Shown here: positions 45,463-53,636 of the stretch, piece after piece
Numbering within the stretch: the first letter of the stretch is position 1
Layout: every line of letters begins with the position of its first letter
NCBI GenBank assembly: GCA_016706255.1
Contig: JADJJZ010000006.1
Location: 868,001 to 932,000, forward strand
Length of the DNA: 64,000 nt
Source of the DNA: Bacteroidota bacterium
GTDB taxonomy: Bacteria; Bacteroidota; Bacteroidia; Chitinophagales; BACL12
Direction of reading: 5' to 3'
Program-made: the position numbers and the translations under genes
Notes under the pieces: generated by a model
Databases searched by the model: none
The model's input: the letters and a program-made list of their open reading frames with translations, nothing else
What the model was told of the DNA's origin: nothing

Positions 45463-47667
45463 TTATCGCACAATTTTAAGTTCGTTAATCAGGTTGCTTG
45501 CGCCGGCAAATTTATCGATGATAAATAATACATAGCGAATATCAACTGAAATAGTACGATTTAAATCCGGGTCGACAATATAATCGCCAGGTGTTCCTTC
45601 AAAATTGCCGTCGAATGCAAGGCCGATTAATTCGCCTTTACCATTCATAATCGGGCTACCGCTGTTACCGCCTGTAATATCGAGGTTCGAAAGAAAACAT
45701 ACCGGAACAGTTCCGCTTTTATCGGCATAACGACCGAAATCGCGGGCAACATATAAATCGTATAATTTTTGCGGAACAACAAATTCTGCATTTTTATTAT
45801 CACGTTTTTCCATTACACCATCAATGGTAGTTTGCCAGTGATAATGCACAGCATCACGTGCTTCGTAATCCTGTACGGTTCCGTAAGTTAAACGCAGTGT
45901 TGAATTTGCATCAGGATAAAACAATTTTTTTGGATCTTTTTGCATTAATGCTGCTGTGTATTCTCTTTCCAGTTTACTTATTTCAGCATTTGTAGCTCTG
46001 AATGTACCAAGCACTGTTTGCGCCTCTCCGTATAATGCAATATAATAATTGTATAAAGGGTCTTTTTTTAATTTTTTCTCACTTGGTTTATTTAAATAGG
46101 CATCCAGTTTTTCTTTAGAGGTAAACACTGATTTTGCAAATGCATTTTTTGCCCATGTATCAAATTTTTCTTCAGGTGTTGCACCTTTAGTATTGGCAAG
46201 AATGTCTTTTAAAATTTGCGGTTGTTTTTCAGCCGGCAGATTTTTATGCATTAAGTTTAATAAGGCAATGGTTTTATTTAATTCGGTATTGTAATTAAAA
46301 CTTTCCCACATACCATCTGCAGCTTCTTTAACACCATCTATTACTTGTGTTTTAGCATCACCTGTAACAGCTTCATCACCAAATAAAGATTCAATATCAT
46401 TTAACGCAACGGCAAAATTTCCGGTAGGTAATAAAACAACTGAATAATATTTATAATATAGTTCAGTACTAACTGTGCTTAAAGTCTGATAATTCGTTTC
46501 GAAATTTTTAAACATCGTTTCGTACTGTTCCTGTGTTTTGGTGCCTTGCGATTTAGCCCATTTCATAAATTCTGTTTCCTGTGTTTTTTTAATAGCAACA
46601 GCATCCATTCTATTCATTCCGGTTACTTGTGTTTTATACAATTTTAATCCGTTCATTAATTGCGCGTAATCAGCAGCTAATTGAATACGAACAACTTCAT
46701 CTTTATCCATTTCACGTTTCATAACATCAGTAACAGCCTGAAATACATCAACCTGAGCAGGGTTGCTGCGGTTCATAATTTCATCCATACCATAGCTGGT
46801 CAAATAACGTTGTGTTGTTCCCGGAAAACCCATGATCATGGTGAAATCACCTTCTTTATATCCTTCCAATGAAATTTTGAGGAAATTTTTTGGTTTGTAA
46901 GGCACGTTATCTGTGCTATATTCTGCAGGATTATTAGACTGGTCAGCATAAATACGGAAAATACTAAAGTCGCCGGTATGACGTGGCCACATCCAGTTGT
47001 CGGTGTCACCACCGTAATTTCCGATTGATGATGGTGGTGCACCTGCTAAACGCACATCATTATACACTTTATATAAATACACATAAAACTGATTGCCGTA
47101 AAACATGGCTTTAACTTCTGCAGAATAACCTTGATCAGTGTAACGCGCAATAATGCGGTTTTGAATTTCGGTAATTTTTGCGCGGCGTTGTGCCATATCC
47201 AAACCTTCCACTTGCGGAACAATTGAATCGGTAATATTCAGTGCATCCTGTAAAATGCGAATAGCTAAGCCCGGAATTGGTAATTCTTCAGCATAACTTT
47301 TTGCCCAAAAACCATCATCAATATAATTATGTTCAGGTGTAGATTGAGAAACAATAGCTTCAAAACCACAGTGATGGTTGGTAAACATTAAACCGTTTGG
47401 TGATACTAATTCACCGGTACAAAATCCACCTCCGCCTTCATATAATTGTACAACAGCATCTTTTAAACTTACTTTTTCGGTGCTGTAAATATCATCGGCA
47501 GAAATTTCGAGTCCGAGTTGTTTTAAATAATCGTAATTGAGCTGGCGAACGAGGTTTGCGAGCCACATACCTTCATCAGGTGTAACGCCTGCTTGCACAG
47601 GTTTTATGGCAGTAGCAAAAAATAATACTACGGCCATGGCATAAAAACTTAATTTACGTTGTATCAT
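45463..47667 (-). CDS. S46-family dipeptidyl peptidase, DPP7-type
   Basis: 734 residues with a signal peptide (MAVVLFFATAIKPVQA). The S46 family has a chymotrypsin-fold core with an inserted helical domain. The catalytic His is in TNHHCGFEAI (about 98-99) and the Ser in GNSGSP (S669). Residue S+18 is Gly, in GLAFDGNFEG; the Porphyromonas DPP7 and DPP11 enzymes differ here, with Gly giving DPP7 (hydrophobic P1) and Arg giving DPP11 (acidic P1). So DPP7-like cleavage of dipeptides from extracellular peptides is predicted. It probably acts in the periplasm in peptide feeding. The terminator at 45416 follows. Confidence 0.92.
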   Translation of the reverse strand: MIQRKLSFYAMAVVLFFATAIKPVQAGVTPDEGMWLANLVRQLNYDYLKQLGLEISADDIYSTEKVSLKDAVVQLYEGGGGFCTGELVSPNGLMFTNHHCGFEAIVSQSTPEHNYIDDGFWAKSYAEELPIPGLAIRILQDALNITDSIVPQVEGLDMAQRRAKITEIQNRIIARYTDQGYSAEVKAMFYGNQFYVYLYKVYNDVRLAGAPPSSIGNYGGDTDNWMWPRHTGDFSIFRIYADQSNNPAEYSTDNVPYKPKNFLKISLEGYKEGDFTMIMGFPGTTQRYLTSYGMDEIMNRSNPAQVDVFQAVTDVMKREMDKDEVVRIQLAADYAQLMNGLKLYKTQVTGMNRMDAVAIKKTQETEFMKWAKSQGTKTQEQYETMFKNFETNYQTLSTVSTELYYKYYSVVLLPTGNFAVALNDIESLFGDEAVTGDAKTQVIDGVKEAADGMWESFNYNTELNKTIALLNLMHKNLPAEKQPQILKDILANTKGATPEEKFDTWAKNAFAKSVFTSKEKLDAYLNKPSEKKLKKDPLYNYYIALYGEAQTVLGTFRATNAEISKLEREYTAALMQKDPKKLFYPDANSTLRLTYGTVQDYEARDAVHYHWQTTIDGVMEKRDNKNAEFVVPQKLYDLYVARDFGRYADKSGTVPVCFLSNLDITGGNSGSPIMNGKGELIGLAFDGNFEGTPGDYIVDPDLNRTISVDIRYVLFIIDKFAGASNLINELKIVR

Positions 47668-47738
47668 GATATTAGTAATTTAATTAAAGAAATCGAGCGC
47701 GAAGTTAGCAAACAATTGCCTCAAAGCATTGCAGTACA

Positions 47739-47763
47739 TAAAAAAAGGCAGCCAAAGCTGCCT
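47739..47763 (-). terminator. Terminator after the sorting-domain protein gene
   Basis: On the minus strand AGGCAGC, loop TTTG, GCTGCCT, then seven T (plus strand A-run 47739-47746). It ends the 47787 gene transcript. Confidence 0.85.
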
Positions 47764-47786
47764 GATATTTTATTGTAGAAATTCGT

Positions 47787-48176
47787 TTATTCTTCTTTCA
47801 GAAATTTTTTGGTAATGAGCGTATTTCCCTGGTAGTAAGCAGCTAAAAAGTAGACACCAGGCTGTAAATCAACCAGACTCACTTTAATTTCCTGCTTGCC
47901 GGCTTCAGGTGTTACGGTTTTGATTTCGCGGCCTACAATATTCAAAATGCTGATTTTGTCGACATTTTCGTAGGTAAAGCTGATAGTAGCGAAACTTTTA
48001 ACCGGGTTTGGGAAAATGCTAACTGTGCCTTCACCTGATTCAAAACCCATGGAGAATACCACGGTTTCAGCAGGATCGGCAACACACGCTTCACTGGACA
48101 GGCTGTCTGCGCCGTTGTTGGCGTAGAGGCTTGTGGTTATCGCAGAGACCAGTAGTAATGTGTAGAGTTTACGCAT
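47787..48176 (-). CDS. Small T9SS-sorted protein with almost no cargo
   Basis: 129 residues. Signal peptide (about 1-19, LLLVSAITTSLYA), a 30-residue linker with a Cys (SLSSEACVADPAETVVFSM), then a nearly complete type A sorting domain (FPNPVKSFATISFTYENVDK through VYFLAAYYQGNTLITKKFLKEE). There is hardly any cargo, so it is a bare sorting domain, possibly a fragment of a once larger gene or a small surface peptide. The upstream near-match promoter TATCTTTA with TTTG 20 bp before it lies at about 48194-48225. Function is unknown. Confidence 0.78.
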   Translation of the reverse strand: MRKLYTLLLVSAITTSLYANNGADSLSSEACVADPAETVVFSMGFESGEGTVSIFPNPVKSFATISFTYENVDKISILNIVGREIKTVTPEAGKQEIKVSLVDLQPGVYFLAAYYQGNTLITKKFLKEE

Positions 48177-48323
48177 AGGCTTTTTTGCTAATGGTAAAGA
48201 TATAGTATTGTTTTTGGTATTTCAAATTCATTAAAATGTTAATATCCTGTTTTAACCGGCTTTAACATTTTAACATGCCTGAATTGTGTGTTACTACGTA
48301 AAATCGCCAAAAAAGTTTCAAAC

Positions 48324-49856
48324 CTAGATGGTATAGTCATCTTCCTCTTCCAAACCAGCCAGCGGATTTTCGCTAAACATGCTTGAAAACAGGTCTGTAA
48401 ACTGCATGCCGGTTTGTAACAAATGCTTACTTAGCAGTGAGTATTCGGCCAAACCATGTAAAACGAACTCCATCAGGAAATACTGCTCATCGGCCGATAC
48501 TTTAGGGTAGGCTTTTTGAACCAGTTTCTTCAATCCCGGCACTTTTTCGAGGCTTTTGCGGTATTCGGCATTGCTACTTTCGTTCAGCAGGTCAACCGTA
48601 TTTCCTTCATTGAACCAGTCGATAATCTCCTGATACATATTATTGCGCTTAGGGTCGGCCTGCTCGGCTTTTTTGCCCATGGGCTTTTTAGCCTTTTCAG
48701 GAGCTGGGAAATATTGGGTGAATTGGGAGCGAACAGCCTTGCCAATCAGATTAATGGCAACGATATAAGGGCCTTCCTGCTCACCTTCATAAACCAACTC
48801 AATTTTCCCGGTAATAGATGGAATTACACTCCAGAAATCACTTACCCGAATAAATGTTTTTTCATCCTTGCTTTTAATACTGCGACGTTCGGCACCGGAA
48901 ACAAGATTTTCTAATGCCGTAATCGTCATACGTGCACTTACACCACTTTTCTGATCCACAAATTCACTTTTTCTCGCTTCAAATGCAATTTGTTCAATCA
49001 TATCTTTTGCCAGTTCATTTAACTGCACACGATCTGATTGTTCAGCATTAATATTTGCTTCCTGATGAGTGATAATTTTTGAAATGGCAACATCTTTCGG
49101 ATAATGCGTTAAAATCTGACTTTCAATTCGGTCTTTTAAAGGTGTTACAATTGAACCACGATTGGTATAATCTTCAGGGTTTGCTGTAAACACAAATTGA
49201 ATATCGAGCGGTAAACGAATTTTAAATCCGCGAATCTGAATATCACCTTCCTGCAAAATATTAAATAATGCTACTTGAATTCTTGCCTGCAAATCGGGTA
49301 GTTCGTTAATTACAAAAATGCATCTGTGTGAACGCGGAATTAAACCAAAGTGAATTACCCGTTCATCGTTATAATTTAATTTTAAATTCGCTGCTTTTAT
49401 CGGGTCAACATCACCAATTAAATCGGCAATACTCACATCAGGTGTTGCGAGTTTTTCGGTGTAACGCATATCGCGATGTAACCAGGTGATTGGTGTATCA
49501 TCACCTTTTTCCTGCAGCAAATTTTTTGCATAAAAAGATAAAGGATTTAATGGGTCATCATTTAAATCGCTGCCTGCAACAACAGGAATATATTCGTCGA
49601 GCAAAGAAGTTAATAATCGTGCAATACGTGTTTTTGCCTGACCGCGTAAACCCAATAAAATGATATTGTGTCGCGATAAAATTGCGCGTTCCAAATCGGG
49701 AATTACAGTATGTTCAAAGCCATGTATACCTTCAAAAAATTGTTCACCCGAACGCAATTTTGCGATAAGATTTTTTCTTAATTCTTCTTTCACGGTTAAA
49801 CTTTTATAACCGGATTTTTTTAATTCACCAAATGTGTTTATTGATTTAATTTGCAT
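48324..49856 (-). CDS. MoxR-type AAA+ ATPase (Mg-chelatase-like subunit)
   Basis: 510 residues. The ATPase has Walker A GLRGQAKT (69-76), NELPDLQARIQVALFNILQEGDIQIRG (ChlI-type Walker B and sensor region) and the PLDIQFVFTANPEDYTNRGSIVTPLKDRIESQI helix-2 insert characteristic of MoxR/ChlI. The C-terminal region is helical with VQKAYPKVSADEQYFLMEFV. It pairs with a VWA-domain gene (23 bp upstream), as in most MoxR/VWA systems, which act as metal-insertion or complex-maturation chaperones. The substrate of this one is unknown. Shared promoter with the AKR gene is likely. Confidence 0.85.
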   Translation of the reverse strand: MQIKSINTFGELKKSGYKSLTVKEELRKNLIAKLRSGEQFFEGIHGFEHTVIPDLERAILSRHNIILLGLRGQAKTRIARLLTSLLDEYIPVVAGSDLNDDPLNPLSFYAKNLLQEKGDDTPITWLHRDMRYTEKLATPDVSIADLIGDVDPIKAANLKLNYNDERVIHFGLIPRSHRCIFVINELPDLQARIQVALFNILQEGDIQIRGFKIRLPLDIQFVFTANPEDYTNRGSIVTPLKDRIESQILTHYPKDVAISKIITHQEANINAEQSDRVQLNELAKDMIEQIAFEARKSEFVDQKSGVSARMTITALENLVSGAERRSIKSKDEKTFIRVSDFWSVIPSITGKIELVYEGEQEGPYIVAINLIGKAVRSQFTQYFPAPEKAKKPMGKKAEQADPKRNNMYQEIIDWFNEGNTVDLLNESSNAEYRKSLEKVPGLKKLVQKAYPKVSADEQYFLMEFVLHGLAEYSLLSKHLLQTGMQFTDLFSSMFSENPLAGLEEEDDYTI

Positions 49857-49879
49857 AATTGTATCAGCTAAAAATTTTA

Positions 49880-50973
49880 TTATCGTACGTTTCTTCTTCT
49901 GTTGCGTTCGTAATCCTCAAAAATATAATCGCCCAAACCTTTTAATGAAGTATAAAAAGCTTTGCCCTGATTTGTTTGTGTAAATTCCTCTACAAACTGC
50001 TGTAAATAGCTATCTCGGGCAATCATGAAGGTGGTAATTTTAATACCGAGTTTACGGCAATGGGCGGCAAGATTTAATGTTTTATTCACTATAATTCTAT
50101 CTAACCCAAAACTGTTTTTATAATATTTTCCATTACGCACAATACAGGTTGGCTTCCCGTCTGTAATCATAAATATTTGTTTATTCGGATTTTTTCTCCT
50201 GCGCAATAAATCCATTGCGAGTTCTAATCCGGCAACGGTGTTGGTATGATAAGGGCCAACCTGTAAATATGGAATATCTTTTATTTCAATTTGCCAGGCA
50301 TCATTTCCAAAAACAATAACATCTAAAGTATCTTTTGGATATTTTGTTTTAATTAATTCACTTAATGCCATTGCCACTTTTTTAGCAGGGGTAATTCTGT
50401 CCTCACCGTATAAAATCATGGAATGGGAAATATCAATCATCAACACGGTAGAAGTTTGTGCTTTAAATTCCTTTCTACCACAACCAAATCATTTTCATCC
50501 ATACTAAAATCCTGGATGCCGTGATTGATATATGCGTTTTTCAGCGACTCATTATAATCAATTTGTTCATGTGCATCTCCAAAACTAAAACTGCGGTTAT
50601 CAGTTGAATTTTCATCACCGGTTCCGGTATGAGAAGTTTTGTGTTTTCCCTGTGGCGATTTTTTTAATTTACCGAAAATCTGGTCCAGTGAATTTTTGCG
50701 GATGGACTGTTCCATTTTAGCGGTAATTTGCATCACACCACTTTCAGGATCATCTTCCTTTAAAAATCCGCGGTCTTTTAATTCCTGAATAAAATCGCCC
50801 ATACCATATTCAGGAGTTGTTATTTGATATTGCCTGTCGAGCTGATTTAACCAATCGAGTGCTTCGGTAACATCACCACTGGTATATACCAATAATTCCT
50901 GCAACAATTCGAATAAGGTATCGAATATGGATTGCGGCTTTTCCTCAAATTTTGAAAATCGATTTCCCAGCAT
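49880..50973 (-). pseudogene. VWA-domain protein, frameshifted (CoxE/ChlD-like partner of the AAA protein)
   Basis: Two frames: 50973-50440 (177 residues) and 50446-49880 (188 residues). The first ends DLVVVERNLKHKLLPC; the second begins with the MIDAS motif LMIDISHSMILYG (DxSxS) and has TDGKPTC for the second MIDAS loop. One extra C in the run at 50470-50471 (a GGG on the coding strand) restores VEREFKAQTSTVLMIDISHSM in one frame, giving about 363 residues. So it is one gene, broken by a missing base (error or mutation). It is the natural partner of the AAA protein; only if intact could the pair work. Confidence 0.82.
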
Positions 50974-50978
50974 ATTGA

Positions 50979-52019
50979 TTAATAACCTTTACGATGGATT
51001 TCCAGTTCACCTAATTTTCCGCCAAATAAAATATCGCGCACACCGTCACCTTTTAAAAAGTCGTGGGGAAACCCTAATTCTATTTTACTAACAGCATCTA
51101 ACCGCTCCAGATGCGCACTGCTTAATTCAATATTCGCAGCACCAAGGCTGTCGTTGAGCTGTTGAATATTTCTTGCACCCACAATTGGTATAATTTGCTG
51201 ATGTTGCTGCATAACCCAGCGAATAGCAATTTGTGCTGCTGAAAATCCTGTTTCAGCGGCAATATTTACCACTTCCTGAGCGATAATGCGGTTTTTCTCA
51301 TTTAATCGCACACTATTTGGCTGCAACCTTTTAGCATCCTCATTTTGGTTCAGATATTTTCCGGTTAATGCACCACCTGCAATAGGTGCCCAGGCTATAA
51401 TGCCCATGTCCATAGCATTTGCCATTGGTATCAAGTCGCGCTCAACGCTGCGTTGAATCAGTGAATACTCAATCTGCAAGCCAATAAATGCATTCCATCC
51501 GCGTAATTCGGCAATGGTGTTGGCTCGGGAAACAATCCAGGCAGGTGTGTCGGATATGGCTATATAAAATACTTTGCCCTGATGTATTAAATCGTTTAAG
51601 CCGCGTAAAACTTCTTCGCTATAAGTAGTAAAATCCCATGCATGGAGATAAAGCACATCAATATAATCGGTTTTTAACCTTTTGAGGCTGCCTTCTACAC
51701 TTTGAATCATATTTTTGCGATGATTGCCTGCAAGATTTAACCCACGTTCATGGGTAACTAAGGCATATTTTGTTGCTAAAACGATATCTTCACGACGGCC
51801 ACTTTCTGTTATCATGTCGCCCAAAAAACGTTCGGAAGTGCCTTCTGTGTAGCGGTTTGCGGTATCTATAAAATTTCCGCCGGCCTCTAAAAATCCGAAA
51901 AACTGCTTGCGGCTTTCTTCATAATTTGCACCCCAGCCCCATTCTTCGCCAAAAGTCATGGTGCCGAGACAAATTTCTGAAACACGTAATCCGCTTTTTC
52001 CTAAAAGTTTATATTTCAT
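50979..52019 (-). CDS. Aldo/keto reductase
   Basis: 346 residues with the AKR barrel: GKSGLRVSEICLGTMTFGEEW at the N-terminus, FIDTANRYTEGTSERFLGDM carrying the catalytic Asp and Tyr, LATKYALVTHERGLNLAGNHRKNMIQSVEGSLKRLKTDYIDVLYLHAWD with the Lys and His, and QIEYSLIQRSVERDLIPMANAMDMGIIAWAPIAGGALTGKY. It is NADPH-dependent; the substrate is not known. It lies 5 bp upstream of the VWA gene on the same strand, so it is probably the first gene of a three-gene unit with the VWA and AAA genes. Confidence 0.9.
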   Translation of the reverse strand: MKYKLLGKSGLRVSEICLGTMTFGEEWGWGANYEESRKQFFGFLEAGGNFIDTANRYTEGTSERFLGDMITESGRREDIVLATKYALVTHERGLNLAGNHRKNMIQSVEGSLKRLKTDYIDVLYLHAWDFTTYSEEVLRGLNDLIHQGKVFYIAISDTPAWIVSRANTIAELRGWNAFIGLQIEYSLIQRSVERDLIPMANAMDMGIIAWAPIAGGALTGKYLNQNEDAKRLQPNSVRLNEKNRIIAQEVVNIAAETGFSAAQIAIRWVMQQHQQIIPIVGARNIQQLNDSLGAANIELSSAHLERLDAVSKIELGFPHDFLKGDGVRDILFGGKLGELEIHRKGY

Positions 52020-52222
52020 ATTTGAAAGTTAAAGGTTAAAGTTAAGGTTTTGCTGATTTGCGGGTAAAATGTAATTACACATCGGTTGTAAAAGTAAAAG
52101 CCATGTGTTTTAGTTCAGTATTAATATTAAGTGTGTATTACGTTGCTAACAAAATTGTTCTATTAAAACTGAAATGAACTGAATAGGTTCATTATTTTAG
52201 TGCAAAATTCAAATTTACCGGA

Positions 52223-53587
52223 ATGGTTAAACAATTTTTAACAGCATGTTTAATTTCAGCATCTGCACTTTTACATGCACAACAGTCGGACGAAGCAGTT
52301 TTCCGCAGCATTTTTGATGAAACAATGTTACATGGCGAGGCTTATGATAATTTACACGATTTGTGTAAAAATATCGGGCACCGCTTGGCAGGTTCACCAC
52401 AGGCCGATATGGCAGTGCGCTGGAGTTATGCCTTAATGCAGGAATATGATTTCGATTCTGTTTGGTTACAGGAAGTAATGGTGCCGCATTGGGTGCGTGG
52501 TGCAAAAGAATACGGTGAAATAATAAATCATGGTCAGGTAAATATGCTCGCACTTGGTGGCAGTATTGCAACACCTATTGATGGTATCACTGAACAGGTA
52601 ATTGAAGTGTCCGATTTTGAAGAATTAAAAGCATTAGGTGCAGAAAAAGTAAAAGGTAAAATTGTTTTTTATAATCATATTTTTCCGCAAAATGTAGTTA
52701 ACTCGTTTGATGGTTATGGTGAGGCAGGTCCTTATCGTTGGCGCGGTGCAAGTGAAGCAAGTAAATTAGGAGCTAAAGCAGTTATCATTCGCAGTGTTGG
52801 TTCAGCGCACGACGATTTTGCACATACCGGAAGCACCGGTTTTGCCGATGGTGTTAAAAAAATTCCATGCGCAGCATTAAGTGCAGTAGATGCCGATTTT
52901 TTACACGATGCATTAATTAAAGATGCCGGTTTAAAATTTAAAATGATTATGCATTGTCAGATGCTGGATTCTGTGAAATCATATAATGTAATTGCACAAA
53001 TTACCGGCACTCAATTCCCCGACGAAATTATTGTAGTGGGTGGTCACCTCGATAGTTGGGATGTTGGAGAAGGTGCGCATGACGATGGCGCAGGATGTAC
53101 ACAAAGTTTGGAAGTATTACGCACATTAAAAGCAATTAATTTACAACCTAAACGCACCATCCGTTGTATTTTTTATATGAATGAAGAAAATGGAAATATG
53201 GGTGGAAAAACTTATGGGGCATATGCAAAAAATACATCCAAAGAAAAACATATCGCAGCACTCGAAAGTGATGCCGGTGGATTTTCTCCAAGAGGATTTA
53301 ATGTAGACACTACCTTTTTATCTCATCCTAAATTTGATGAACTGGTAGCATTAATGTCGTTTTATGGCGCGTATAAATTTGAGGTAGGCCATGGTGGAAC
53401 AGATATCGGTCCACTGGAAGATGCGGGCACTAAATTATTTGGCTTATCGCCCGATTCACAGCGTTATATGGATTTACATCATACCGAAAATGATACATTC
53501 GATAAAGTGAATAAACGCGAATTACATATGGGTGCATCGGTAATGGGGATGTTGTGTTGGTGGCTGAGCGAATATGGCGTGCAATAG
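52223..53587 (+). CDS. M28-family aminopeptidase with PA domain
   Basis: 454 residues with a signal peptide (MVKQFLTACLISASALLHAQ). The N-terminal two-thirds includes a PA-type insert region (GKIVFYNHIFPQNVVNSFDGYGEAG). Zinc ligands: GGHLDSWDVGEGAHDDGAG (His, Asp), MNEENGNMGG (Glu general base and ligand), LESDAGGFS (Asp) and DLHHTENDTFDKV (His). These remove N-terminal amino acids from extracellular peptides. It precedes a TonB receptor by 50 bp. A weak AT-rich -7-like element lies near 52193. Confidence 0.92.
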   Translation: MVKQFLTACLISASALLHAQQSDEAVFRSIFDETMLHGEAYDNLHDLCKNIGHRLAGSPQADMAVRWSYALMQEYDFDSVWLQEVMVPHWVRGAKEYGEIINHGQVNMLALGGSIATPIDGITEQVIEVSDFEELKALGAEKVKGKIVFYNHIFPQNVVNSFDGYGEAGPYRWRGASEASKLGAKAVIIRSVGSAHDDFAHTGSTGFADGVKKIPCAALSAVDADFLHDALIKDAGLKFKMIMHCQMLDSVKSYNVIAQITGTQFPDEIIVVGGHLDSWDVGEGAHDDGAGCTQSLEVLRTLKAINLQPKRTIRCIFYMNEENGNMGGKTYGAYAKNTSKEKHIAALESDAGGFSPRGFNVDTTFLSHPKFDELVALMSFYGAYKFEVGHGGTDIGPLEDAGTKLFGLSPDSQRYMDLHHTENDTFDKVNKRELHMGASVMGMLCWWLSEYGVQ

Positions 53588-53636
53588 TTTTGACGTTTGT
53601 GTTATTTAATTTTACCTTTAAGTTAGGCATACATAT

